Made by a program: the position numbers and the translations under genes | NCBI RefSeq assembly: GCF_046237605.1 | Contig: NZ_CP143542.1 | Span: forward strand, 186,001 to 250,000 | Direction of reading: 5' to 3' | Source: Paraperibacillus marinus | GTDB taxonomy: Bacteria; Bacillota; Bacilli; Bacillales; DSM-1321 | DNA: 64,000 bases | Shown: positions 8,498-16,227 of the stretch, in pieces | Layout of the letters: every line of letters starts with the position of its first letter | Numbering within the stretch: the first letter of the stretch is position 1 | Notes under the pieces: generated by a model | Told to the model about the DNA's origin: nothing | Database searches by the model: none | The model's input: only the letters and a program-made list of their open reading frames with translations

Positions 8498-9928
8498 ATG
8501 GCAAAAGAGTTCGTAAAGGAAATTACTTCGATGGATGAGGACTTCGCCCAGTGGTATACCGATGTAGTGACCAAGGCGGATTTGATTGATTATTCAAGCG
8601 TGCGGGGATCCATGATCATCCGGCCGTACGGATATGAACTATGGGAAAATATTAAGCGCGAGCTGGATCTGCGTTTCAAGGAAACAGGCCATGAAAATGT
8701 ATATATGCCGCTGTTTATTCCTGAGAGCCTCCTTCAAAAGGAAAAAGACCATATCGAAGGATTTGCTCCTGAGGTTGCCTGGGTCACACATGGCGGAGAA
8801 GAAAAACTGGCTGAGCGCCTGTGTGTACGTCCCACATCAGAAGTGCTGTTTGCCGAGCACTATAAAAACATCATCCACTCTTACCGCGATTTGCCTAAGC
8901 TCTATAATCAATGGTCCAATGTTGTGCGCTGGGAAAAAACCACCCGGCCTTTCCTAAGGACCCTTGAATTCCTCTGGCAGGAGGGCCACACCTGTCACGC
9001 ATCCGACCAAGAAGCGCTCGACGAAACAGTAAAAATGCTGAATGTCTATGCAGAGGTATGCGAAAAAGTGCTGGCGATTCCAGTTGTGAAAGGACAGAAG
9101 ACGGATAAAGAGAAATTCGCCGGAGCCAAGATGACCTACACCATTGAAAGCTTGATGCATGATGGCAAAGCCCTGCAGTCAGGCACCTCTCACCATTTGG
9201 GAGATGGATTCGCAAAAGCGTTTGGAATTCAGTTTTTAAATAAAAATGGAATACAGCAATATGTCCATCAGACATCCTGGGGTTTCACAACCCGCATCAT
9301 CGGTGCCATGATTATGGTCCATGGAGATGACAGGGGGCTTGTGATTCCGCCGAATGCCGCGCCGGTCCAGGTGATTATTGTGCCTGTCGCTCAGCATAAG
9401 GAAGGCGTGCTCGACTATGCCTATGAGCTGAAAAAGCAGCTCGGTGCCTCTGTACGTGCGGATATAGATGCCAGTGATAAAAAGCCGGGCTGGAAGTTCA
9501 ATGAGTATGAAATGAAAGGAGTTCCCCTTCGCCTTGAGGTTGGCCCGAAGGATATAGAAAAGGGACAGGTGGTGCTGGCAAGGCGCGACACCGGAGAGAA
9601 GGTCATCGTTCCTGAGGCTGAAGTGAAAAGCAGGATTCATGAGCTGTTGACAGATATCCAGGAAAACTTGTACAAGAGGGCTCTCGAGCATAGGGAACAA
9701 AAGACCTCAGCCGCTGTGACATTCGGAGAGCTCCAGCAGATCATTGAGGAAAAAGCCGGATTCGTCAAAGCCATGTGGTGTGGTGACAGGGAATGCGAGG
9801 ACAGGATAAAGGAAGAAACAGGGGCTACATCAAGATGCATGCCTTTTGAGCAGGAGAAGATTGCGGAAACATGTGTATGCTGCGGGAAACCTGCAGAGAA
9901 GCTGGTCTATTGGGCCAGGGCTTACTAA
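8498..9928 (+). CDS. proS: Prolyl-tRNA synthetase, archaeal/eukaryote-like type
   Basis: Class II aminoacyl-tRNA synthetase that charges tRNA-Pro. The 476-residue protein lacks the editing insertion of the long bacterial ProRS and has instead the C-terminal extension with a Cys cluster (CGDREC, then CMPF and CVCCG) and terminal WARAY, features of the short archaeal/eukaryote-like form. Class II motifs: FIPESLLQKEKDH region, VRWEKTTRPFLRTLEFLWQEGH (motif 2) and a GDDRG region. The start MAKEF at 8498 fits the family; ATG 8483 has its AGGAA directly adjacent. Preceded by a T-box. Many bacilli also have a long ProRS, so this may be the second copy. Confidence 0.93.
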   Translation: MAKEFVKEITSMDEDFAQWYTDVVTKADLIDYSSVRGSMIIRPYGYELWENIKRELDLRFKETGHENVYMPLFIPESLLQKEKDHIEGFAPEVAWVTHGGEEKLAERLCVRPTSEVLFAEHYKNIIHSYRDLPKLYNQWSNVVRWEKTTRPFLRTLEFLWQEGHTCHASDQEALDETVKMLNVYAEVCEKVLAIPVVKGQKTDKEKFAGAKMTYTIESLMHDGKALQSGTSHHLGDGFAKAFGIQFLNKNGIQQYVHQTSWGFTTRIIGAMIMVHGDDRGLVIPPNAAPVQVIIVPVAQHKEGVLDYAYELKKQLGASVRADIDASDKKPGWKFNEYEMKGVPLRLEVGPKDIEKGQVVLARRDTGEKVIVPEAEVKSRIHELLTDIQENLYKRALEHREQKTSAAVTFGELQQIIEEKAGFVKAMWCGDRECEDRIKEETGATSRCMPFEQEKIAETCVCCGKPAEKLVYWARAY

Positions 9929-9931
9929 AAC

Positions 9932-9967
9932 AAAGAAGCTGCCGGTTCTAACTCCGGCAGCTTCTTT
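9932..9967. terminator. Terminator between proS and cupin gene
   Basis: AAAGAAGCTGCCGG with CCGGCAGCTTCTTT, 14-bp perfect stem, 8-nt loop, usable from both strands. Confidence 0.9.
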
Positions 9968-9975
9968 CTCTTATA

Positions 9976-10524
9976 TCAGCGGATCTTAATATCTATGGTA
10001 TCTTCTTTGTGATCCTGAATTTTATCTGCCCAATTTTCAAGAAGGGGTCCATCCACTCCGTAGACCGGGTCCTTATCAGGCAGCGGTACCTGCTTGATAT
10101 CCTCAAGGGCAGCGTTCCTTTCACCCTCTTTTCCGGTATTCGTATTATAAGGCATACCATCGGGATAGGCGCCAGCTACTTCAAAGTCCGCGCTTGCCTC
10201 GATTCTTTTATGGCCGGTGCCGGCAGGGAGCACGAGAATATCGCCTTCTTTCACGTCCAGTTCTTTGCCCTCTTCACCGCCTAGCTTCAGGGTGGCAGTT
10301 CCCTTTATGACCCCGAGCACTTCATGCGAATTGCTGTGATAATGGTGATAATCAAAAATGCCGCCCCTCCAGCTGTTCAGCCAGTTATTTTTATTGAAAG
10401 TCTTCTCTATTTCATCTTCCCTTCCTGAGCAGGCACCTGAATATAGGATAACGGGCAGGAGCTCATTATTGGGAATGGTTCCATCATCTTTAAAATAGAA
10501 CGATTGTACTTCAAGGCGTTCCAT
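9976..10524 (-). CDS. YjlB-like cupin protein
   Basis: A 182-residue single-domain cupin. Cupin motif 1 is seen as HYHSNSHEVLGVIKG (about residues 60-74), giving metal-binding His residues and Glu, and motif 2 as GDILVLPAGTGHKRI (about 94-108) with the third His. The overall sequence resembles B. subtilis YjlB, whose function is not established. No signal peptide, so cytoplasmic. It is divergent from the kinase-like gene at 10719, and the gap contains two palindromes that could be operators. No substrate can be assigned. Confidence 0.8.
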   Translation of the reverse strand: MERLEVQSFYFKDDGTIPNNELLPVILYSGACSGREDEIEKTFNKNNWLNSWRGGIFDYHHYHSNSHEVLGVIKGTATLKLGGEEGKELDVKEGDILVLPAGTGHKRIEASADFEVAGAYPDGMPYNTNTGKEGERNAALEDIKQVPLPDKDPVYGVDGPLLENWADKIQDHKEDTIDIKIR

Positions 10525-10553
10525 AAATATCCCTCAATTCTCTTTTTGTAGAC

Positions 10554-10600
10554 GAATTCCCGATTCGGGGGAAATTTAAACAAACGTTTGATTAAACGCT
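10554..10600. promoter_or_regulatory. Palindromes in the cupin/kinase divergent gap
   Basis: Perfect palindrome CAAACGTTTG at 10581-10590, extended by A/T-rich TTTAA...TTAAA flanks. A second inverted repeat TTCCC-N7-GGGAA lies at about 10555-10573. They resemble dimeric repressor sites; no promoter boxes were clear enough to place. Confidence 0.4.
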
Positions 10601-10718
10601 GTAAAAGGGCGTGGTTCCTGGATTTCTTCATGAGGGGAAAAGATTCGCGAACCTTAAGGCAGAATTCTTTATAGTCGGATGCTGCCGATACAAAAAGAAT
10701 GGAGAGTGGGGAAGAAGG

Positions 10719-11570
10719 ATGGAAATCCAGCAGATTATAAAACAGCTGATACATAAGGGGATCATTCACTCAGAGCCGGCCTGCTTTGAACAACTGAGCG
10801 GCGGCACTGTGAGTGAACTGTACCTTTTGAATATAAATGATGCGAAGTATGTGGTGAAGACAAATGAACCGGAGATTGTAAAATCGGAAGCCCATTTCCT
10901 CCATTCATACAAGGAAACTCATTTTTTACCAGAGCTTATTTACACGGAAACTTCCTATAGGTATTTCGTTTATTCTTTCCTGGATGGATCTGTGGAACAC
11001 GCCGGGAGCAGTAAGAAAGAATGGCTCCGGGTGCTGGCACGTAAACTATTGAATCATTACAAGCCTGCTAAAGTCAGGTGCTGGGGGTGGGCAGATGAGC
11101 CGGCTGAGTCCTGGCAGAGCTTTTTAATGGATAGAATCATTGAGGCAAATTCTGTCCTTCATTCCAGAGTAAATCAGGATGTCTTTCCTCTTGTCAGGAA
11201 CCTCGTCCAAAAAATCAGGATGGAGGGCGAACCATTTTTGCTCCACGGAGATTGCGGGGTACATAATTTTATTTTTAAGGAAGGGCGTATGTGCGGAGTG
11301 ATCGACCCTGCGCCTGTTTTTGGACCGCCCAGCTATGACCTGATCTATGCCTTTTGCTCGTCGCCGGATGAATTGACAAAAGAAACGATAGATCTTGCGG
11401 CAGACCAGCTGGCCATAAAGGGGGAGTCCTCACTATATGAAGAGGTGCTCATTGGGTTATACCTTAGAATGGCGGCATCCAACAAACATCATCCAGAGGA
11501 TTTTGAGGAATACCTTAAAGCCTGGCGCTATTGGGAGAGCATGGTGAATGATGGGAGCAATCCGGGCTAA
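10719..11570 (+). CDS. Aminoglycoside phosphotransferase-family kinase
   Basis: A 283-residue protein with the APH/choline-kinase fold signature: an N-terminal G-rich ATP loop (LSGGTVSELYLL), lysine in KYVVKTN, the catalytic Brenner motif FLLHGDCGVHNFIF (about residues 176-189) and metal-binding GVIDPAPVFGPPSYDLIY. Such proteins phosphorylate small hydroxyl compounds, so antibiotic resistance should not be assumed. ATG 10719 is supported by GGGGAAGAAGG immediately upstream; the longer frame from 10611 has no such site. Single gene, ended by a strong terminator. Confidence 0.82.
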   Translation: MEIQQIIKQLIHKGIIHSEPACFEQLSGGTVSELYLLNINDAKYVVKTNEPEIVKSEAHFLHSYKETHFLPELIYTETSYRYFVYSFLDGSVEHAGSSKKEWLRVLARKLLNHYKPAKVRCWGWADEPAESWQSFLMDRIIEANSVLHSRVNQDVFPLVRNLVQKIRMEGEPFLLHGDCGVHNFIFKEGRMCGVIDPAPVFGPPSYDLIYAFCSSPDELTKETIDLAADQLAIKGESSLYEEVLIGLYLRMAASNKHHPEDFEEYLKAWRYWESMVNDGSNPG

Positions 11571-11581
11571 GAAAAATCAAA

Positions 11582-11607
11582 AAAACCCGCCAGCTATGGC
11601 GGGTTTT
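11582..11607. terminator. Bidirectional terminator
   Basis: AAAACCCGCC-AGCTAT-GGCGGGTTTT, between the convergent kinase and permease genes. Confidence 0.9.
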
Positions 11608-11627
11608 GCTTTATGGCAGCTTCATGC

Positions 11628-12311
11628 TTATGTGCTTGTATAATGGCTGTACCTTTTCTCAAGATACTCCTGCCCGAATGATACAAGTGTGCAGATCACC
11701 CAATATAGGAGGGCGACCACAATATACATGGTCATATAATCAAATTCCCTGCCGCCGACAATCTTGGCTTTTTGGAACATCTCCGGCACGGTAATCATGG
11801 CAGCGAGCGAAGAGGCTTTAATCAAATCAAGCAGTACATTGGCAAGGGGCGGAACAGAGACCCTGACAGCCTGGGGCAGGATGATGCCACGGAGTGTCTG
11901 CCAGTAGGAGAGTCCGAGCGATGAAGCGGCTTCCCACTGTCCCTTATCAAGAGAGGTGATTGCAGACCGGTTTATTTCAGCCATATAAGCCGCGCTGTTC
12001 AGGGTAAAGCCGACGATGGCTGCGGTTACGGCACTGAATTCTATCCCAATCACGGGAAATCCGAAATAAAGCAGGAAAAGGATGACCAGGATAGGAACTC
12101 CCCTCATAAAGGAGATGTAGGCGCGGGCAGGCCATCTTAAAAGGACTGAGGGCGACGTCCGGGCTAGTGCCAGAAATAGGCCGAGAACAAGTCCGGCTCC
12201 CATGCTGACGAATGAGATGAGAAGGGTATAGCCGATTCCTTCAAGGATATAGGGGATCGACTCGGCCGCAAGCTTAGGATTGAAGAGATACTCCCACTGT
12301 ATTCGATCCAT
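11628..12311 (-). CDS. yckA: Polar amino-acid ABC transporter permease (YckA-like)
   Basis: A 227-residue HisM/GlnP-type permease with about five membrane segments and the EAA loop EAASSLGLSYWQTLRGIILPQAVRV (about residues 125-149). FMRGVPILVILFLLYFG is the usual polar amino-acid permease segment. It lies 24 nt downstream of the binding-protein gene, so both form one operon. No ATPase gene is present on either side; the same two-gene arrangement is what I recall for B. subtilis yckAB, which supports the symbol. The partner ATPase must come from elsewhere. Substrate probably a polar amino acid such as cystine; not provable here. Confidence 0.8.
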   Translation of the reverse strand: MDRIQWEYLFNPKLAAESIPYILEGIGYTLLISFVSMGAGLVLGLFLALARTSPSVLLRWPARAYISFMRGVPILVILFLLYFGFPVIGIEFSAVTAAIVGFTLNSAAYMAEINRSAITSLDKGQWEAASSLGLSYWQTLRGIILPQAVRVSVPPLANVLLDLIKASSLAAMITVPEMFQKAKIVGGREFDYMTMYIVVALLYWVICTLVSFGQEYLEKRYSHYTST

Positions 12312-12335
12312 GATGCCGTCCCCCTTTCATTTGCT

Positions 12336-13175
12336 TTAGTCCTGGAATGTCACGTCAGGCTTTTTTGAAACATCGGCGCCTTCATAGAACTGTTTGGACA
12401 ATTTCTGAAGTGTGCCGTCTTCCTTCATTTCCTTCAATGCACTGTTTAGTTTTTTCTGAAGTTCAGTGTTCCCTTTTTTCATGATGATGGCCTGGTTATT
12501 TGGATAATATTGAATGTCCGGATGAATCGTGATATTCAAATCCTTGTAGTAGCCTACAGCCAGACGCTGAAGATAATAGTCATTCAAAATCACATCTGTG
12601 CGTCCTGCATCCAGGTCCTTCAAGTACTGGTCGCTTGAGGCGTTGTCATAAATCACTTCCTTGGCCCCGTGTTTCCGGGCAATATCCATGAAAACTGTCG
12701 TGGCCTCACCGGCCGCTTTTTTGCCCTTCAGGTCATCAAGTGTCTTAATGCCGGAAAGGTCATCTTTGCGGACCATTGCCGTTCCATAGGAATATTTATA
12801 AGGAGTGGAGAAAGCGAACTTCTCTTTTCGGTCATCCGTGATGGAAATATCGTTGGCGGCAAGATCTGCCTTGCCGCTGTTGACCGAAGCGAGCATTCCA
12901 TCAAATGCCATTTCGGTGAACTCAGCCTTCAAATCAAGGCGCTTAGCTAATTCGCGGACAAGCTCCACCTCAAAGCCTGTAAGCTCTTTTGATTTGTCAT
13001 CATGATAGGAAGTGGGAAAGAGTGTCCCGGAAGTAGCCACGGTCAGCTTTCCTTCCTTCTTGATCTTATCCCAGGCCGAAGTTTTTTCTGTATCTTTATT
13101 CCCGCCATTCCCACAAGCGGCAAGCACGAGGGAAACAGATAGTGTGAGCACCAATAGAGCCGATTTTTTCAACAT
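12336..13175 (-). CDS. yckB: Amino-acid ABC transporter substrate-binding lipoprotein (YckB-like)
   Basis: Family 3 solute-binding protein of 279 residues. The signal peptide ends in VLAACGN, giving a lipobox Cys at about residue 21. The ligand domain starts KLTVATSGTLFPTSYHDDKSKELTGFEVEL and contains LAANDISITDDRKEKFAFSTPY, typical for polar amino-acid binders. ATG 13175 has AAAGGAGG upstream. First gene of the pair with yckA. It should be anchored on the outer face of the membrane. Substrate is inferred only to class. Confidence 0.83.
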   Translation of the reverse strand: MLKKSALLVLTLSVSLVLAACGNGGNKDTEKTSAWDKIKKEGKLTVATSGTLFPTSYHDDKSKELTGFEVELVRELAKRLDLKAEFTEMAFDGMLASVNSGKADLAANDISITDDRKEKFAFSTPYKYSYGTAMVRKDDLSGIKTLDDLKGKKAAGEATTVFMDIARKHGAKEVIYDNASSDQYLKDLDAGRTDVILNDYYLQRLAVGYYKDLNITIHPDIQYYPNNQAIIMKKGNTELQKKLNSALKEMKEDGTLQKLSKQFYEGADVSKKPDVTFQD

Positions 13176-13285
13176 ATGTATCCTCCTTTAATCTGTCAAT
13201 CCTTTAAAAGATAGCATCAGGATAAAGGAGGCGCAAGTAGTTAACTGCGCTCCGCAGCTCTGGTACGAAGTGAAGGCCTAAAAAA

Positions 13286-13309
13286 ATCACCTGCACGATT
13301 GCAGGTGAT
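13286..13309 (-). terminator. Terminator of the GNAT gene
   Basis: ATCACCTGCA-CGAT-TGCAGGTGAT; on the minus strand it is followed by a T-run. Confidence 0.85.
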
Positions 13310-13319
13310 CCTTCCCCGC

Positions 13320-13772
13320 TTAATTCCCGGGGGTAAGCAGATTGTATTGGATAAACTGGGTTTCCCGGTCATAACCGTTTTTTTCATAGAGCGCTTGGGC
13401 GGCTGTATTGCCGCGGGCTGTCTGCAGGGAAAGCCCCTTCGCCCCGGTCTTGATGGCATAGTCCCTTGCTGCAGCAAGCAGAAGCCCGCCAACACCCCTG
13501 CCGCGTGCATTGGGATGCACGAATAAGTCGTTGAGCAGATAAGATTTCTTCATGGAAACAGAAGAGAAGAGAGGATACAGCTGGGTGAATCCCACGTAGT
13601 TCCCTTCTTCCGAAACAGCGGTAAATATAACAGAGTCCTGGTTAATGAACCTCTCTTTAAGGAAGCATAGAGCTCCTTCTTGATCTTCTGGCTGCTGATA
13701 GAATATGCGGTACAAATCAAATAGCCGGGAAACAGGAATTAAATCTTCTATTGTCGCTTGAATTATTTTCAT
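13320..13772 (-). CDS. GNAT family N-acetyltransferase
   Basis: A 150-residue GNAT. The acetyl-CoA-binding motif A is seen as LFVHPNARGRGVGGLLLAAARDYA (about residues 88-111), with the R-G-x-G-V-G loop, and motif B as AQALYEKNGYDRETQFIQY near the C-terminus. Acceptor substrate cannot be deduced. It lies 15 nt downstream of pdxT on the same strand, so it may be co-transcribed with pdxT, although PLP enzymes have no known need for it. Followed by a clear terminator. Confidence 0.85.
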   Translation of the reverse strand: MKIIQATIEDLIPVSRLFDLYRIFYQQPEDQEGALCFLKERFINQDSVIFTAVSEEGNYVGFTQLYPLFSSVSMKKSYLLNDLFVHPNARGRGVGGLLLAAARDYAIKTGAKGLSLQTARGNTAAQALYEKNGYDRETQFIQYNLLTPGN

Positions 13773-13787
13773 ACATCCACCCCTCTA

Positions 13788-14381
13788 TTATTCCGTTAGG
13801 GCCGCCTGCAGGGATTGCTCCACCATCTCAAGGAACAGCAGCAGAACTCCATTATCATCCGTCAATTCCGGATGGAACGAGCAGGCGAGCAGATGCCCCT
13901 GCCTCGCCATCACAGTACGGCCATCATGAACAGCCAGCACCTCTGTTTGACTCCCGCTTTCTACTACATATGGAGCACGAATGAATACAGCCGGAAAAGG
14001 ATGCAGAAGCCCCTCTATCTCAAGCTCCACCTCAAAACTGTCCTTCTGGCGGCCGAATGCATTACGCTCCACCGTGATATCCATCAAGCCCAAATGGACA
14101 TCGTCCGCACCGGCCAGCTTTCCTGCCAGGAGCACCATTCCGGCACACGTGCCAAAAATCGGCTTCCGATGCGCTGAAAAAGATTGAATTTCCTCAATGA
14201 AACCAAACTGATTCATCAGCTTCCTGATTGCGGTACTTTCACCTCCCGGGATAATCAAGCCATCCACATCTGCAAGCTGATGCGGCAGCTTTACTACGAC
14301 CCCCTCATGGCCGGCCGCAGCGATGCTCCGGACATGCTCCTCCACAGCCCCCTGTAAACCAAGGACCCCTATTCTTGCCAT
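13788..14381 (-). CDS. pdxT: Pyridoxal 5'-phosphate synthase glutaminase subunit
   Basis: PdxT hydrolyses glutamine and channels ammonia to PdxS for PLP synthesis. The 197-residue protein starts MARIGVLGLQGAVEEHVRSI, has GLIIPGGESTAIRKL, the nucleophile Cys in FGTCAGMVLLA (about residues 74-84) and catalytic His/Glu in SFHPELT (about 166-172). Start ATG 14381 is preceded by GGAAG. In most Firmicutes pdxT follows pdxS within a few nucleotides; here 835 bp of repetitive DNA lie between them, so pdxT may rely on read-through or its own promoter. Confidence 0.95.
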   Translation of the reverse strand: MARIGVLGLQGAVEEHVRSIAAAGHEGVVVKLPHQLADVDGLIIPGGESTAIRKLMNQFGFIEEIQSFSAHRKPIFGTCAGMVLLAGKLAGADDVHLGLMDITVERNAFGRQKDSFEVELEIEGLLHPFPAVFIRAPYVVESGSQTEVLAVHDGRTVMARQGHLLACSFHPELTDDNGVLLLFLEMVEQSLQAALTE

Positions 14382-14602
14382 TGTGCATCTTCCTTTCTGA
14401 TTGAAAAAACTACCGTGCCTGCCTGGCTGGCTGGCGGTGTTACCTGTGGTTCTGGTGTTCTGCCTGTATTCGCTGGCTTTATCCAACTGATTTTTAAACA
14501 TTCAGATCATTTTTTGATTAAAATGTGCCTCATTCGCCTGAAAAGAGAGCAGGTTGCCTATATTACGGCCTCATTTTTAACGCAAAAGCCACCCACAAGG
14601 AT

Positions 14603-14718
14603 TTTACTTGCGGATTCTGCCAGTTTACTTGCGAATCTTGAGATTTACTTGTGAATATTCAAATTCACTTGCAAAATTGCCCTATTTACTTGCGGAAACG
14701 GCAGAATTACTTGCGATC
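14603..14718. repeat. Array of six ~21-bp direct repeats
   Basis: The core TTTACTTGCGGA recurs with small changes at about 14603, 14624, 14644, 14664, 14685 and 14706, a period of 20-21 bp (two helical turns). It is non-coding and lies between pdxT and the 192-bp repeats. Confidence 0.8.
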
Positions 14719-14722
14719 AGCT

Positions 14723-15216
14723 GACGCCTGTCAGGTCTCTGCTTTTCAAGTCATTCTATTTTTTGGAGAGGGCTTGTTATCAGGGTGCTTAATAAATGAT
14801 TTATTTGAAAAGCACCGTCCTCCGCTTTTCTTTGATCCAGCTCCGGATTGAGACCTTCGGTCGTAAGCAGATCGCCATCAAAAGGCAAAACCGGCCTTTT
14901 GCTGCCGCTCCTCTTACGCCTGTCAGGTCTCTGCTTTTCAAGTCATTCTATTTTTTGGAGAGGGCCAGTTATCATGGTGGTTATTAACCGATTTATTTGA
15001 AAAGCACCGTCCTCCGCTTTTCTTTGATCCAGCTCCAAGCTGAGATCCTCGAGTCATAAGTCAAGCCGGGAATGGAAAGAAAGGCGCTTTCCACCCCCGC
15101 CTCGCCTTATGCTGTTCGGATCTCTGCCTTTCCTGCTAAAACTATTTGGTACCGGAGTTTAGATTGTCATGGCCCTTTCCATTTATGAAGGTTTGGAAGG
15201 CACCGCTTTCCGCTAT
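14723..15216. repeat. 192-bp direct repeat, two good copies and one decayed
   Basis: The block starting ACGCCTGTCAGGTCTCTGC is at 14724 and again at 14916, and a decayed version is at about 15109, giving a period of 192-193 bp. The first ~130 bp of copies 1 and 2 are nearly identical, including CACCGTCCTCCGC and TTTGATCCAGCTCC. The remainder differs but each part can fold on itself (for example AAAAGGC...GCCTTTT in copy 1). The third copy runs to the pdxS stop codon. It resembles extragenic palindromic repeats seen in other bacilli, from memory only. Confidence 0.85.
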
Positions 15217-16101
15217 TCATCGTCCTTGCATTCTTTCCTCAGCAGTTAGTTTTGAGATTTCGATTCCTTTCATGGCGGTGCCGAGTTGTTTGGATAGTTC
15301 GGCTATGAGTTTGTAGTCCTGGTAGTGTGTGGTTGCCTGGACGATGGCGCGGGCAAATTTTTCTGGGTTGTCTGATTTGAAGATGCCGGATCCTACGAAT
15401 ACGCCGTCTGCGCCGAGTTCCATCATGAGGGCGGCGTCAGCCGGTGTGGCGATGCCGCCGGCGGCGAAGTTGACGACCGGGAGGCGGCCTTCGCGCCTGA
15501 TTTCAAGCAGGATGTGAAAAGGAGCACCAAGGTTTTTTGCTTCGGTCATGAGTTCATCTTCGCTCATGTGGGTGATTTTTCGAATTTGGGCGTTGACGGT
15601 CCGCATGTGCCGGACGGCCTCAACGATGTTTCCTGTTCCCGGTTCTCCTTTGGTGCGGAGCATGGAGGCACCTTCGCCAATTCTTCTGGCGGCTTCACCC
15701 AGGTCGCGGCAGCCGCAGACAAAGGGAACGGTGAATGTATTTTTCTGCAGATGGAATTCTTCATCGGCTGGAGTCAGCACTTCGCTTTCATCCAGGTAAT
15801 CCACACCCATTGCTTCAAGGACGCGTGCTTCAACGATATGGCCGATGCGGGCCTTTGCCATTACAGGGATGGTGACTGCGTTCATGACTTCTTCGACGAT
15901 ACGCGGATCAGCCATTCTTGCTACACCGCCGGCAGCCCTGATATCTGAAGGCACCCGCTCCAGGGCCATGACAGCCACAGCTCCGGAAGCTTCGGCAATT
16001 TTTGCCTGTTCGGCATTGATAACATCCATGATGACTCCGCCTTTTTGCATGTGAGCCATTCCTCTTTTGACACGGTCGGTACCAGTAAGTAGTTGAGACA
16101 T
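15217..16101 (-). CDS. pdxS: Pyridoxal 5'-phosphate synthase lyase subunit
   Basis: PdxS condenses ribose 5-phosphate, glyceraldehyde 3-phosphate and ammonia from PdxT into PLP. The 294-residue TIM-barrel shows GTDRVKRGMAHMQKGGVIMDV, the catalytic lysine in VMAKARIGH (about residue 81), the second active-site lysine in MLRTKGEPGTGN (about residue 149) and phosphate-binding FAAGGIATPADAALMMELGADGVFVGSGIF. ATG 16101 has AGGAGGGT upstream. First gene of the pdxST unit, divergent from pdxR, whose product most likely activates it. Confidence 0.97.
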   Translation of the reverse strand: MSQLLTGTDRVKRGMAHMQKGGVIMDVINAEQAKIAEASGAVAVMALERVPSDIRAAGGVARMADPRIVEEVMNAVTIPVMAKARIGHIVEARVLEAMGVDYLDESEVLTPADEEFHLQKNTFTVPFVCGCRDLGEAARRIGEGASMLRTKGEPGTGNIVEAVRHMRTVNAQIRKITHMSEDELMTEAKNLGAPFHILLEIRREGRLPVVNFAAGGIATPADAALMMELGADGVFVGSGIFKSDNPEKFARAIVQATTHYQDYKLIAELSKQLGTAMKGIEISKLTAEERMQGR

Positions 16102-16139
16102 AGTAACCCTCCTGAATTGTTTGAAAATTAATTATTGTA

Positions 16140-16186
16140 AGTATATGAAGAAGTTGACTTGATTAAAAGAGTCAGTTTTATATAAA
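16140..16186. promoter_or_regulatory. Divergent pdxS/pdxR promoter region
   Basis: For pdxR: TTGATT (16159-16164), 16-bp spacer, TATAAA (16181-16186). For pdxS on the minus strand: TATACT (16145-16140) with only a weak -35, which fits an activator-dependent promoter. The two promoters overlap, and AAGT-TG-ACTT (16151-16160) is a short inverted repeat between them. PdxR binding here is inferred from the usual MocR arrangement. Confidence 0.55.
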
Positions 16187-16227
16187 ATAATGATGTCAGA
16201 TAAAGAAGGCAACAGAGGGGGATGTAC

